From Streptomyces sp. NBC_00335 (lineage in GTDB: Bacteria > Actinomycetota > Actinomycetes > Streptomycetales > Streptomycetaceae), in the NCBI RefSeq assembly GCF_036127095.1, contig NZ_CP108006.1, forward strand, positions 3,038,001-3,102,000: a DNA stretch of 64,000 bases, written 5' to 3'. Positions 41,658 through 50,576 of this stretch are shown one piece after another. Positions within the stretch are counted from its first letter, which is position 1; every line of letters begins with the position of its first letter. Made by a program: the position numbers and the translations under genes. Below the pieces are notes generated by a model, which was not told the origin of the DNA, did not search any database, and saw nothing but the letters and a program-made list of their open reading frames with translations.

Positions 41658-44086
41658 GTCACGGGACCCACACCAAGCACACCGAGCACAGCAGGCAGGG
41701 CGGGCACGCCGGCCCCGGCAGCCCGGTCGGCCCGGGCGAGCAGAGCGCGCTCGCCGTCTGGCTGCAAGACCTCGCCCTCGGCGCCCGCTTCGCCTTCGGC
41801 GGCGGCCGCGAGGGCTGGACCCGCACCCTCCTGACCGGCGTCGGCGTCGGCCTCGGCGTGGCCCTGCTGCTCGTCACCAGCGCGATCCCCAGCGCCCTGG
41901 CGGCCCGCGACGCGCGCGGCGAAGCACGCCAGACGTCCGGCGCACCCCAGATCCGGGAGGCCGGCCGCGACACCCTGCTGATCGTGGACGCGGACCAGTC
42001 GTACCACGGTTACGGGGTCGACGGGCGGCTCGTACAGCCCGAGGGGCCGGACGCCCCGCTGCCGCCCGGCCTGAAGAAGTTCCCCGGCCCCGGCGAACTG
42101 GCCGTCTCCCCCGCCCTCGACAAGCTGATGAAGACCGGCGAGGGCGAACTGCTGCGCGACCGCCTCGACGGGAAGATCGTCGCGACCATCGGCGACGCGG
42201 GCCTGGTGGGCCCCGGCGACCTCTACTTCTACGCGGGCAGCGACAAGCTCGCCGAACTCCAGAAGGCCGCGCCCAGCTCCGTCAAGCGGGTCACCGCCTT
42301 CGAGATCGCCGTCCAGGAGGAGGCGCTGGACCCCGTCCTCACCCTCCTCGTGGTGCTGACGTTCGTCGCCCTGCTGATGCCCGTCGGCGTGTTCATCGCC
42401 GCCGCGGTGCGCTTCGGCGGCGACCGGCGCGACCGCCGGCTCGCGGCGCTGCGCCTGGTGGGCGCCGACGGCCGGATGGTCCGCCGGATCGCCGCGGGCG
42501 AGGCCATGGGCGGCTCGCTGATCGGCCTGGTGCTGGGCACCGGCTTCTTCCTGGCCGCCCGGCAGCTCGCCCCGGCCATGAACCTCCAGCAGCGCAGCGT
42601 CTTCGCCGCCGACCTCAACCCGACCCCCTGGCTGGCCGCGCTCGTCGCGATCGCGGTACCCGGCGCGGCCGTCGTCGTGACCTTGTTCGCCCTGCGCGGC
42701 GTGGTCATCGAGCCGCTCGGCGTGGTCCGTACGACGACCCCGCGGCGGCGCCGCGTCTGGTGGCGGCTGCTGCTCCCGCTCGCCGGAATCGGCCTGCTGG
42801 CCCCGATGATGGGCCGCGGCAACGACGGCGGACAGTTCAACCAGTGGCAGGTCTCCGGTGGCGTGGTCCTGCTCCTCGCCGGCATCACCGTGCTGCTCCC
42901 CTGGGTGCTGGAACGGGTCGTCGGCGGCATCGGCGGCGCGGGCCCGGTCTCCTGGCAGCTCGCCTCCCGCCGGCTCCAGCTCACCAGCGGCAGCGCCGCC
43001 CGGCTGGTCAACGGCATCGCGGTGGCGGTCGCCGGAGCCATCGCCCTGCAGATGCTCTTCGCCGGCACCGAGGCCTCGTACACCCGGGAGACCGGCCAGG
43101 ACCCGACCCGGGCCTCGCTCTCCATCCTCATGCGCTCCTCCGAGGGCGTGGAGGCCGTCGGCCGAAAGCTGGCCGGGGCCGAGGGCGTCACCCAGGCCGT
43201 CGCCCTGACCTCGACCCAGGCCGCGCGCACCGCGGGCATGTCCTACGAGGACAAGTCCATCTCCCTGACGATCGGCACCTGCGCCGCCCTCAGGGAAGTG
43301 GGCAACCTGCCCTCCTGCAAGGACGGCGACGCCTTCGTCCTCACCGGCGGCGCCGACTCCGGCGGCATGGACGGCGACACCGCCCGGCCGGGCGAGAAGC
43401 TGTTCGCGGGAAACGTCTACGACGGCGAGGGCGCCCCGCCCACCCCCTGGACGGTGCCCGCCGACGCGAAGACCGCACCGGCCCGCAAGGACCCGAACGG
43501 CACGCTGCGCAACGGCCTGCTCGTCACCCCGGCCGCGGCCCCGAAGGCGCTCGGTGACTTCCACACCTCGCAGGTGTACGTGAAGCTGGACCCGAAGCAG
43601 CCCGACGCCCTGGAGCTGGCCCGCACGGCGGCCTTCAAGGCCGATCCGCTGGCCGTCGCCATGACCATGCAGGCCGTCGAGACCGCGAAGCGGTACTCCT
43701 CCATCCGCACGGGCCTCTTCGTCGGCTCCACCTGCGTCCTGATGCTGATCGGCGCCAGCCTGCTGGTCTCCCAGCTGGAGCAGCTGCGCGAGCGCAAGAA
43801 GCTGCTGTCGGCGCTGGTCGCCTTCGGTACGAAGCGCTCCACGCTGAGCATGTCGGTGTTCTGGCAGACCGCCCTGCCGATCGGCCTGGGCCTGGCCCTG
43901 GCCACGGTGGTCGGAGTCGCCCTCGGCGTGGTGCTGATGCAGATGGCGGCCGTCACCCTCCGGATCGACTGGACCTCGATCCTGTCGATGATCGGCATCG
44001 GCGGCGGCGTGTCCGTCCTGGTGACCCTGCTCAGCCTGCCGCCGCTGCTGCGCCTGATGCGCCCGGACGGGCTGCGCACGGAGTAA
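41654..44086 (+). CDS. FtsX-like ABC permease
   Basis: 810 residues. An N-terminal His/Gly-rich segment, helix at about 55-75 (TLLTGVGVGLGVALLLVTSAIPSALAA), a large extracytoplasmic loop, three helices (LLVVLTFVALLMPVGVFIAAAVRFGG onward), two central helix groups and a last FtsX domain (SLLVSQLEQLRERKKLLSALVAFGTKRSTLSMSVFWQTALPIGLGLALATVVGVALGVVL). It works with the preceding ATPase to export or release an envelope-active compound or lipid; substrate unknown. ATG overlaps the ATPase stop. Confidence 0.92.
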   Translation: MSHGTHTKHTEHSRQGGHAGPGSPVGPGEQSALAVWLQDLALGARFAFGGGREGWTRTLLTGVGVGLGVALLLVTSAIPSALAARDARGEARQTSGAPQIREAGRDTLLIVDADQSYHGYGVDGRLVQPEGPDAPLPPGLKKFPGPGELAVSPALDKLMKTGEGELLRDRLDGKIVATIGDAGLVGPGDLYFYAGSDKLAELQKAAPSSVKRVTAFEIAVQEEALDPVLTLLVVLTFVALLMPVGVFIAAAVRFGGDRRDRRLAALRLVGADGRMVRRIAAGEAMGGSLIGLVLGTGFFLAARQLAPAMNLQQRSVFAADLNPTPWLAALVAIAVPGAAVVVTLFALRGVVIEPLGVVRTTTPRRRRVWWRLLLPLAGIGLLAPMMGRGNDGGQFNQWQVSGGVVLLLAGITVLLPWVLERVVGGIGGAGPVSWQLASRRLQLTSGSAARLVNGIAVAVAGAIALQMLFAGTEASYTRETGQDPTRASLSILMRSSEGVEAVGRKLAGAEGVTQAVALTSTQAARTAGMSYEDKSISLTIGTCAALREVGNLPSCKDGDAFVLTGGADSGGMDGDTARPGEKLFAGNVYDGEGAPPTPWTVPADAKTAPARKDPNGTLRNGLLVTPAAAPKALGDFHTSQVYVKLDPKQPDALELARTAAFKADPLAVAMTMQAVETAKRYSSIRTGLFVGSTCVLMLIGASLLVSQLEQLRERKKLLSALVAFGTKRSTLSMSVFWQTALPIGLGLALATVVGVALGVVLMQMAAVTLRIDWTSILSMIGIGGGVSVLVTLLSLPPLLRLMRPDGLRTE

Positions 44087-44133
44087 CCCGGGCCGCGCAC
44101 GCAGCCCCGTACGCCCGCTCCTTCCGTCTCGGC

Positions 44134-45081
44134 CTAGTCGGTCAGCCAGACGGGGAGCGGGCGTACGGCTTCGCGCAGGGCGTCGGCGACGGCGCGGAAC
44201 TCCTCTTCGCGGGCCGTTCCCGTCCGCATGGCCAGCGCGATCCGCCGGGAGGGCGCCGGTTCGGCGAAGTACCCGGTGGCCAGGAGCTCGTTGCGGGCGG
44301 TCTCCAGGCGCAGCGCGGTGCGCGGCAGCAGCGTGACGCCGAGCCCCCCGGCGACCAGTTGTACGAGGGTGGACAGCCCGGCGGCGGTCGTGGTGACGTC
44401 CGCGCCGGCGACGCGTCCCGCGTCGTGGCAGATGTCGAGGGCCTGGTCGCGCAGGCAGTGCCCTTCGTCGAGGAGGAGCAGCCGCAGGCCGCGCAGTTCC
44501 TCGCGCGGGATGTCCTTGCGGCCGGCGAGCGGGTGATCGCGCGGCGCGAGCAGGACGAAGTCCTCGTCGAAGAGCGGCAGTTCGGTGACGCCGGGCACCC
44601 CGAGCGGTACGGCGAGCAGCAGCAAGTCGAGCCGCCCGCCGGCCAGCCCCTCCAGCAGCGAGGCCGTCTGCTCCTCGTGCACCTGGAGGTCGAGCCGCGG
44701 GTAGCGCCGGTGGAAGAGCCCGAGCACCGTCGGCAGCAGGTACGGGGCCACGGTGGGGATCACCCCGAACCGCAGGGCCCCCGTGAAGGGGGCCCGTACC
44801 GCCTCGGCCTCCTCCAGCAGCCCGCCCATCGCGTCGAGCACGGCCCGCGCCCGGACCGCGATCCGCTCCCCGGCGGGCGTGAGCAGCACCTTGCGCGTGG
44901 TCCGCTCCAGCAGCCGCACCCCGAGCGCCTCCTCCAGCGCGGACACGGCCCCGGAGAGCGCGGGCTGGCTCATCCCGATCGCGGCGGCCGCGTCCCGGAA
45001 GTGCAACTGCTCGGCGACGACGGCGAAGACCCGCAGCTGGGCGAGCGTCGCCTGTTTCGGTCCTCTATGACCCACAGCCAT
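44134..45081 (-). CDS. oxyR: Hydrogen-peroxide regulator OxyR
   Basis: 315-residue LysR-type regulator. HTH: LAQLRVFAVVAEQLHFRDAAAAIGMSQPALSGAVSALEEALGVRLLER. The two redox cysteines Cys209 and Cys218 lie in DEGHCLRDQALDIC, nine apart as in E. coli OxyR. Divergent from ahpC, the classical arrangement, with a matching binding pattern in the gap. ATG 45081 follows family length; upstream extension would enter the ahpC promoter. Confidence 0.95.
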   Translation of the reverse strand: MAVGHRGPKQATLAQLRVFAVVAEQLHFRDAAAAIGMSQPALSGAVSALEEALGVRLLERTTRKVLLTPAGERIAVRARAVLDAMGGLLEEAEAVRAPFTGALRFGVIPTVAPYLLPTVLGLFHRRYPRLDLQVHEEQTASLLEGLAGGRLDLLLLAVPLGVPGVTELPLFDEDFVLLAPRDHPLAGRKDIPREELRGLRLLLLDEGHCLRDQALDICHDAGRVAGADVTTTAAGLSTLVQLVAGGLGVTLLPRTALRLETARNELLATGYFAEPAPSRRIALAMRTGTAREEEFRAVADALREAVRPLPVWLTD

Positions 45082-45083
45082 TG

Positions 45084-45120
45084 ATAGGCACCTCCGATCA
45101 CTGGGCACCAGGCTAGCTAT
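45084..45120. promoter_or_regulatory. OxyR-like four-element binding site
   Basis: ATAG-N7-CGAT-N7-CACC-N7-CTAT has the exact spacing of the OxyR consensus ATAG-N7-CTAT-N7-ATAG-N7-CTAT; the outer elements match perfectly, the second 3 of 4, the third poorly. It begins 3 bp upstream of the oxyR start and about 95 bp before ahpC, suiting autorepression plus ahpCD activation. Confidence 0.55.
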
Positions 45121-45215
45121 TTCCGCAATCAATGCGGCTGTGTCAGCATGTGAGATACGTCCAACCCCCCGGAAAGCCCCCAAAAGGGTCACTTTCCTTT
45201 GCGCAAGGAGAGCAC

Positions 45216-45770
45216 GTGCTCACTGTCGGCGACCAGTTCCCCACCTACGACCTGACCGCTTGCGTCTCGCTGGAGGCCGGAGCCGAGTTCGCGCAGATCG
45301 ACCACAAGACCTACGAGGGCAAGTGGAAGATCATGTTCTCCTGGCCGCTCGACTTCACCTTCGTGTGCCCGACGGAGATCGCCGCCTTCGGCAAGCTGAA
45401 CGACGAGTTCGCCGACCGTGACGCCCAGATCCTCGGCTTCTCGCTCGACTCCGAGTACGTGCACCACGCCTGGCGCAAGGACCACGCCGACCTGCGCGAC
45501 CTGCCCTTCCCGATGATGTCCGACATCAAGCGCGAGCTCTGCGCCGACCTCGGCATCCTCGGCCAGGACGGTCTCCCGATGCGCGCCGTCTTCATCGTGG
45601 ACCCGAACAACGAGATCCAGTTCTCCATGGTGACCGCCGGTTCCGTCGGCCGGAACCCCAAGGAGGTCCTGCGGGTCCTCGACGCCCTGCAGACCGACGA
45701 GCTGTGCCCCTGCAACTGGAACAAGGGCGAGAGCACCATCGACGCCGGCGCGCTGCTGGCCGGTGAGTGA
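45216..45770 (+). CDS. ahpC: Alkyl hydroperoxide reductase peroxiredoxin
   Basis: 184-residue 2-Cys peroxiredoxin. The peroxidatic Cys51 is in DFTFVCPTEI and the resolving Cys region is ELCPCNWNKGE near the C-terminus. The GTG start has AAGGAG 5 nt upstream. ahpD starts 4 bp after its stop, so AhpC and AhpD work as one system: AhpC reduces peroxides and is recharged by AhpD. Confidence 0.96.
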   Translation: MLTVGDQFPTYDLTACVSLEAGAEFAQIDHKTYEGKWKIMFSWPLDFTFVCPTEIAAFGKLNDEFADRDAQILGFSLDSEYVHHAWRKDHADLRDLPFPMMSDIKRELCADLGILGQDGLPMRAVFIVDPNNEIQFSMVTAGSVGRNPKEVLRVLDALQTDELCPCNWNKGESTIDAGALLAGE

Positions 45771-45773
45771 GCG

Positions 45774-46313
45774 ATGTCCCTCGACTCCCTCAAGTCCGCC
45801 CTGCCGGACTTCGCCAAGGACCTGAAGCTGAACCTCGGTTCGGTCATCGGCAATCAGGACTCCCTGACGCAGCAGCAGCTGTGGGGCACCGTCCTGTCCT
45901 GCGCCATCGCCGCGCGCTCCCCGCGCGTCCTGCGTGAGCTGGAGCCGGAGGCCAAGGCAGCCCTGTCGCCGGAGGCCTACACCGCCGCCAAGGCGGCCGC
46001 CGCGATCATGGCGATGAACAACGTCTTCTACCGCACCCGCCACCTGCTCTCCGACCCGGAGTACGGCACCCTGCGCGCGGGCCTGCGGATGAACGTCATC
46101 GGCAACCCCGGCGTGGACAAGGTCGACTTCGAGCTGTGGTCGCTCGCCGTCTCCGCCGTCAACGGCTGCGGCCAGTGCCTGGACTCGCACGAGCAGGTCC
46201 TGCGCAAGGCCGGCGTGGACCGCGAGACGGTCCAGGAGGCCTTCAAGATCGCCTCGGTGATCCAGGCCGTCGCCGTCACCCTCGACGCCGAGGCCGCCCT
46301 CGCCGGCGAGTGA
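45774..46313 (+). CDS. ahpD: Alkylhydroperoxidase AhpD
   Basis: 179-residue reductant of AhpC linked to lipoamide metabolism in actinobacteria. The catalytic relay Glu120, Cys132, Cys135, His139 is in [23 protein letters not shown], matching the mycobacterial enzyme. Cotranscribed with ahpC. Confidence 0.96.
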   Translation: MSLDSLKSALPDFAKDLKLNLGSVIGNQDSLTQQQLWGTVLSCAIAARSPRVLRELEPEAKAALSPEAYTAAKAAAAIMAMNNVFYRTRHLLSDPEYGTLRAGLRMNVIGNPGVDKVDFELWSLAVSAVNGCGQCLDSHEQVLRKAGVDRETVQEAFKIASVIQAVAVTLDAEAALAGE

Positions 46314-46328
46314 CACCCCGCCCGCAGC

Positions 46329-46368
46329 AAAGGGCCCCCGCAGCCGCTCCCGGCCGCGGGGGCCCTTT
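46329..46368 (+). terminator. Terminator of ahpCD
   Basis: Perfect 13-bp arms AAAGGGCCCCCGC/GCGGGGGCCCTTT with a 14-nt loop, 15 bp after the ahpD stop and ending in T3. It may also serve the convergent gene. Confidence 0.8.
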
Positions 46369-46407
46369 CGCACTCCGTGGGGACCGTGCGGCGATGGCGG
46401 GCGGGAC

Positions 46408-47121
46408 CTACCGGCGCAGCTTCGCCATCAGCGCCCGCACGTCCTCGATCATCGCCCCGTCGATCGCGTCCTCGTCCACGGACTCCTGCTCCCCCGCGGA
46501 GGTCGCGAACCACTCCACGGTCAGCGTGAAGACGGCCCCGCCGTCCAGCACCGTCAGCCGGTCCCCGCCGCTCCCGTAATACCGGTCGAGCATCGCCCGG
46601 TCGCCCAGACCCGGCACCTCGCGGCGCTGCTCGGGGTCGATCCGCAACCCGGTGATTCCCAGCGGCCCGGTGCCGAACTCCGGTCCCGGATCGGTCTTCT
46701 TGTGCAGCTCGACCAGGACTTGGGCCTGGTACGAGAGGCGCTCCTGCGCGTTCTTCAGGCGGACGGCGCAGTGCGCCCAGTCCTGCGCGCCGCTGCGGCC
46801 CTCGCTCGCGTCGCTGCTGTCGGCGTCTTTGGGCGTCCGGTCGATGGTCTTGCCCAGCACCTGGAGCGAGACCTCCCGGCACAGGTTCTCGGCGTGCCGG
46901 TAGTCGATGCGCGGGGTATCGGCGAAACGGTCCTGCGCGGCCAGGGTGCCCGCCCACACCGCCGAGGCGGCCACCACTCCACCCAGCGCCCACAGCCACG
47001 GAGTCCGCGGACCCCGTCCATGCCCGCGTTCGGGTTCGCGTTCGCGCGGAAGGTGCTCCGCAGCCCCCTCCGCCCCGCTCGCCGTGTCCCAGTCCCCGTC
47101 GGTCTCAGGCTCGCCGATCAT
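46408..47121 (-). CDS. Membrane-anchored protein of unknown function, paralogue B
   Basis: 237 residues: acidic/Arg-rich cytoplasmic tail, one transmembrane helix (LWALGGVVAASAVWAGTLAA, about 43-62) and an outside domain. The block LHKKTDPGPEFGTG ... VPGLGDRAMLDRYYGSGGDRLTVLDGGAVFTLTVEWF recurs in the next gene upstream (LHKRTDPAPEFGAD ... VPGLGERALIWEMG ... RLTVLDGGAVFTMNVTVWAF), and both end in a short helix MIEDVRALMAKLRR/MIDDMHGLMKALRR. Clearly a tandem duplication; no known family recognised. 51 bp gap to its paralogue. Confidence 0.75.
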   Translation of the reverse strand: MIGEPETDGDWDTASGAEGAAEHLPREREPERGHGRGPRTPWLWALGGVVAASAVWAGTLAAQDRFADTPRIDYRHAENLCREVSLQVLGKTIDRTPKDADSSDASEGRSGAQDWAHCAVRLKNAQERLSYQAQVLVELHKKTDPGPEFGTGPLGITGLRIDPEQRREVPGLGDRAMLDRYYGSGGDRLTVLDGGAVFTLTVEWFATSAGEQESVDEDAIDGAMIEDVRALMAKLRR

Positions 47122-47172
47122 CCCCGTGTCCCCCCGTCCCCCGCACCCCTGCGGCTGCGGCGCGCACCGCGC

Positions 47173-47943
47173 CTACCTGCGCAACGCCTTCATCAGGCCG
47201 TGCATGTCGTCGATCATCGCAGCCTGGACCGCGTCGGAATCGGGCTTCGGCGGATCTTTCGGGGGCCCGGAGCCGGCGATCGGATTGCCGTCGCCGTCGA
47301 CCTCGTCCCCGCCGAACGCCCACACCGTCACGTTCATGGTGAACACCGCGCCCCCGTCGAGGACGGTCAGCCGCCACGACTGCTCGTACCCCATCTCCCA
47401 GATGAGCGCCCGCTCCCCGAGCCCCGGCACCGAGTGCGGGTCCGAGCGGCTCATGCCGATCCAGCCCGCGGGCTCGGGATCCGCGCCGAACTCCGGCGCG
47501 GGGTCGGTCCGTTTGTGCAGGGTCATCGAGGTCTGGACCTCGTACGACAGCTGCAGCCCGGGGCTCTCCGAGGGGTCGTTCGAGGTGCTCAGCTGGCAGT
47601 ACGCCTGGTCCACGGCCGGATGCTCGAACCGTCTCGGGGTGGACTGCCACCGGACCTCGCTCAGCCGGGCCAGCGCGGGCAGCTTCGCCTCGTCGCACAG
47701 GCTCGCGGGCAGCCCGTACCGCAGCGGCGGGCGGTCGTCGTGCGGGGTCGCGCCCCACCAGGCGCCCGCCCACAGCGTGGAGGCGATCAGGGCTCCGCCC
47801 AGCGCCCACCGCCAGGGGCGGCGGCGGCCGGGAGGCGGGGACCCCTCGTAGCGCTCCGGTCCCTGCGGCCCTTCCGGCTCTTGCGGGCCGTACGGCCCCG
47901 GTATGCCGGATGAGCCGCCGTCGAACTCAGGCTCCGTTATCAC
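47173..47943 (-). CDS. Membrane-anchored protein of unknown function, paralogue A
   Basis: 256 residues with a Pro/Gly/Glu-rich cytoplasmic lead, one transmembrane helix (RWALGGALIASTLWAGAWWG) and an extracytoplasmic domain homologous to that of the following gene. The GTG start lies 17 bp inside the end of the AI-2E-family gene, with GGAGGAGG about 10 nt upstream, so translation is probably coupled to it. Function unknown; the coupling suggests an accessory role to that membrane protein. Confidence 0.75.
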   Translation of the reverse strand: MITEPEFDGGSSGIPGPYGPQEPEGPQGPERYEGSPPPGRRRPWRWALGGALIASTLWAGAWWGATPHDDRPPLRYGLPASLCDEAKLPALARLSEVRWQSTPRRFEHPAVDQAYCQLSTSNDPSESPGLQLSYEVQTSMTLHKRTDPAPEFGADPEPAGWIGMSRSDPHSVPGLGERALIWEMGYEQSWRLTVLDGGAVFTMNVTVWAFGGDEVDGDGNPIAGSGPPKDPPKPDSDAVQAAMIDDMHGLMKALRR

Positions 47944-49294
47944 CCGTACGGGCCTCCTCCGCCTCGGCTGCCGTCTGGCCCAGGGCCGTCGCACCGTGCG
48001 GCCCGGGGCCGACCGGGGAGAGCCCGTGGTGAAGCTGTTCGCGGGAGTAGGCCCGCAGGTACCCGACCACGGTGTTGGTGACGGCGACCAGCGGCACGGC
48101 GACGACCGCTCCACCGATGCCGGCGACCAGGCCGCCGGCCGCCACCGAGAGCACCACCGCGAGCGGGTGGACCCGTACCGCCCGGCCCAGGATGAAGGGC
48201 TGGAGCACGTGGCCCTCGATCTGCTGCACGGCCAGGACCACCAGCAGCACCATCGCCGCGGTGAACGGCCCCTGGGTCACCAGGGCCACGACCACGGCGA
48301 GGGCGCCGGAGATCACGGCGCCGACGAGCGGGATGAAGGCGAACAGGAAGATGAAGACGGCGAGCGGCACGGCCATCGTCACGTCGAGGAAGTACAGCCC
48401 GAGGCCGATGAACACGGCGTCGATGAGGGCCACGAGCACCGTGCCGCGCACATACGCGGTCAGCGTGCGCCAGGCGCGCGGACCGGCGCCGGCTACGCCC
48501 GGGCGGGCCGCGGCGGGGAGCAGGTTCGTGCTCCAGACCCAGATGCGCTTGCCGTCGTAGAGCAGGAAGAGCGTGGAGAACATCGCGAGCAGCATGCCCG
48601 TCAGCACTTCGACGAGGACCGTGACGCCTTGCAGGCCGGCGGAGGTGATCTGCTCGGTGTTGGTGCCGATGGTCTCGCTGAGGTTCTTGGCGATGTCGTT
48701 GATCTGCTTCTCGGTCACGTGGAACGGACTGTCCAGTGCCCAGAGTTTGAGTTCGTTGATGCCCTCGCGCAGCCGCTCGGAGAGCTGGTCGAGGTTGTCC
48801 ATGACCTGCCAGACCACGAACCAGCCGACCAGCCCGATGACCACGAACCCGAGGACCGCGGTGACGGCCGTGGCCAGTCCCCGGGGCATGCCGAGCCGGC
48901 GCAGCCGGACCACGAAGGGCTGGAGCAGCGCGGTCACCAGGAGGGCGGCGGCGAAGGCCAGCACGACCAGGCGGACTTCGCTGATCACCTTCATCAGGAC
49001 CCAGAGCATCCCGGCGAGCAGCAGCAGCCGCCAGCTCGCCTCGGCGGCGACGCGCATGCCCCACGGGATGACGGACACGGGGTCGGGGCGCACGGGGGTG
49101 GCGTAGCCGCCGTGTCCGGCACCGGAGTACACCGACGGCGGGGAGGGCGGGGAGACGGGGGCGGTGGAGGCCTGGACCGCGGACGGCCCGTCGTCGGAGG
49201 TTTCGGCCTCGACCTCGGCGCGCCGCTCCGCGAGCCGGGCCTCGACACGGCTCAGCCTCTTGCCGAGCACGCCGAGCCAGCCTGTCTTCGCCAT
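47927..49294 (-). CDS. AI-2E/PerM-family membrane protein
   Basis: 455 residues with about eight helices: paired helices early (AEASWRLLLLAGMLWVLMKVISEVRLVVLAFAAALLVTALLQPFVVRLRRLGMPRGLATAVTAVLGFVVIGLVGWFVVW), a large amphipathic extracytoplasmic segment, then the conserved end FAFIPLVGAVISGALAVVVALVTQGPFTAAMVLLVVLAVQQIEGHVLQPFILGRAVRVHPLAVVLSVAAGGLVAGIGGAVVAVPLVA. The family includes Na/H antiporters and putative autoinducer exporters. A Ser/Pro linker precedes helix 1. GGAAGGGAA precedes ATG 49294. First gene of a three-gene operon with two paralogous anchored proteins. Confidence 0.92.
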   Translation of the reverse strand: MAKTGWLGVLGKRLSRVEARLAERRAEVEAETSDDGPSAVQASTAPVSPPSPPSVYSGAGHGGYATPVRPDPVSVIPWGMRVAAEASWRLLLLAGMLWVLMKVISEVRLVVLAFAAALLVTALLQPFVVRLRRLGMPRGLATAVTAVLGFVVIGLVGWFVVWQVMDNLDQLSERLREGINELKLWALDSPFHVTEKQINDIAKNLSETIGTNTEQITSAGLQGVTVLVEVLTGMLLAMFSTLFLLYDGKRIWVWSTNLLPAAARPGVAGAGPRAWRTLTAYVRGTVLVALIDAVFIGLGLYFLDVTMAVPLAVFIFLFAFIPLVGAVISGALAVVVALVTQGPFTAAMVLLVVLAVQQIEGHVLQPFILGRAVRVHPLAVVLSVAAGGLVAGIGGAVVAVPLVAVTNTVVGYLRAYSREQLHHGLSPVGPGPHGATALGQTAAEAEEARTGDNGA

Positions 49295-49358
49295 GTCGTT
49301 CCCTTCCCCCGCCTGGATCCGCGTGCCGGGGCACACCTCGAAAGACCGTACACGCGAG

Positions 49359-49389
49359 GAGCCCCGCACCGTAGGACGATGCGGGGCTC
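49359..49389 (-). terminator. Terminator of the transglycosylase gene
   Basis: 14-bp arms (49359-49372, 49376-49389; one mismatch) with AGG loop, about 53 bp beyond the stop codon on the minus strand and upstream of the AI-2E gene start. Confidence 0.7.
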
Positions 49390-49441
49390 TTCGGGGTTGA
49401 GGCGCGCGGGCGCGCTCTCGTCCCGGGGTCTGCCGGTGTGA

Positions 49442-50140
49442 CTAGTACCAGTGGTTGGCCTGGTGGAAGCTCCAGGCTCCGCACGGGCTGCCGTAGCGGG
49501 AGTTCATGTAGTTCAGACCCCACTCGATCTGCGTGGCGGGGTTGGTGCGCCAGTCGGCGCCCGCCGAGGCCATCTTCGAGCCGGGCAGGGCCTGGACGAG
49601 GCCGTAGGCGCCCGAGGACTTGTTCACGGCCAGGTAGTTCCAGGTGGATTCCCGGTTGATGATGTTGGAGAAGCACTGGAACTGCCCCGCCGGGACCATC
49701 TGCTGGGCGATCGCCTTGACCTGGGCGACCGTGTACGAGGCCTGGGGTGCGAACGAGGATCCGTCGCGGGAGGCGGAACGGCTGGCAGCCTGCTCCTTCT
49801 CCTCACGCTCCTTCTTCGCCTTGGCGTCCGCGGCCTTCTGCGCCTCGGCCTTCTTCGCCTTGGCGTCCTGGGCGGCCTGGATGCGGGCCGCTTCCTCCAC
49901 CGAGCGCTTGGCGTCGGAGTCGGCGGCGTGGGCGATGGAGTCGGCCTGCTGCGTCAGGGACGCGTTCTGGACCTGTGCCTGCTCGCCGAGCGGGATGTCC
50001 GTGAGGAGGGTCACCCCGGACGCGGTCGTCTCGAGATCGTTCGCGACGGGGTCGCCGGTGGCAACACCCACGACTGCGCCGACGGTGGTGACGGCGGTGG
50101 CCGAAGCCACGGCGAATCCCCGAACCGAGATCCGGCTCAC
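49442..50140 (-). CDS. Secreted lytic transglycosylase (SLT-like)
   Basis: 232 residues. Signal-like N-terminus (VSRISVRGFAVASATAVTTVGAVVGVATG), an Ala/Lys/Glu coiled coil (EEAARIQAAQDAKAKKAEAQKAADAKAKKEREEKEQAASRS), and a C-terminal SLT-like fold VPAGQFQCFSNIINRESTWNYLAVNKSSGAYGLVQALPGSKMASAGADWRTNPATQIEWGLNYMNSRYGSPCGAWSFHQANHWY with catalytic Glu in NRES. Paired cysteines suggest a disulfide. GTG 50140 has AGGAAAC upstream. It cleaves peptidoglycan during growth or remodelling; preceded by a long leader. Confidence 0.9.
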   Translation of the reverse strand: MSRISVRGFAVASATAVTTVGAVVGVATGDPVANDLETTASGVTLLTDIPLGEQAQVQNASLTQQADSIAHAADSDAKRSVEEAARIQAAQDAKAKKAEAQKAADAKAKKEREEKEQAASRSASRDGSSFAPQASYTVAQVKAIAQQMVPAGQFQCFSNIINRESTWNYLAVNKSSGAYGLVQALPGSKMASAGADWRTNPATQIEWGLNYMNSRYGSPCGAWSFHQANHWY

Positions 50141-50470
50141 ACGGTTTCCTTCCAGCAGCGTCCGCAGTGACCGAGCGGGCGCAATAGTGCCCTCGACACT
50201 GGCCTCCGTGGTGGTTCGGTCACTGGAGGCGCGGGCCCGTGGGCAACTCCCTTGCGGGAGTGCCGCGTGATGCTCCGGGCGGCATACGGCGATCGATTGT
50301 GGAGTTAGCGGTACTGCGCGCATCTCACGGGAGATACAGGTGTGCCGTATGCGGGGCCTGACGGAAAACAGACTCTGCCGGACCTCGACGCCACAGGGCA
50401 ATTCTCCGTTGCGTGGGAAAGGTCACACCTGGCATGTCGCCCCTGGTTTCGACAAACCCCTGTGCGTGAA
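50141..50470 (-). other. Long untranslated leader of the transglycosylase gene
   Basis: Between the PhoH terminator and the GTG start lies about 330 nt without a convincing gene. Small foldable elements are visible: ACTCCC-TTGC-GGGAGT near 50248 and 9-bp arms AGTGACCGA/TCGGTCACT at 50166-50224. Cell-wall hydrolase genes in streptomycetes often have regulatory leaders, but I could not match the c-di-AMP (ydaO) consensus. Confidence 0.35.
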
Positions 50471-50513
50471 GGCGCCGCCCGGCTAGGCTCTCTGGCCTTT
50501 GCCGGGCGGCGCC
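50471..50513 (-). terminator. Terminator of the phoH-like gene
   Basis: Perfect 13-bp arms GGCGCCGCCCGGC/GCCGGGCGGCGCC with a 17-nt loop, 64 bp past the PhoH stop on the minus strand. Confidence 0.65.
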
Positions 50514-50576
50514 AACTCACCTTCCCGCTATGGGCGTTTTACCTGCTTTGCGGCCCGTGCGGGCCGGCCGGGGGCC

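Noticed and set aside
50141..50470. c-di-AMP (ydaO) riboswitch before the transglycosylase gene
   Set aside because: I compared the leader with the remembered consensus blocks and could not find them in order; only a loose GCTAACTCC match.
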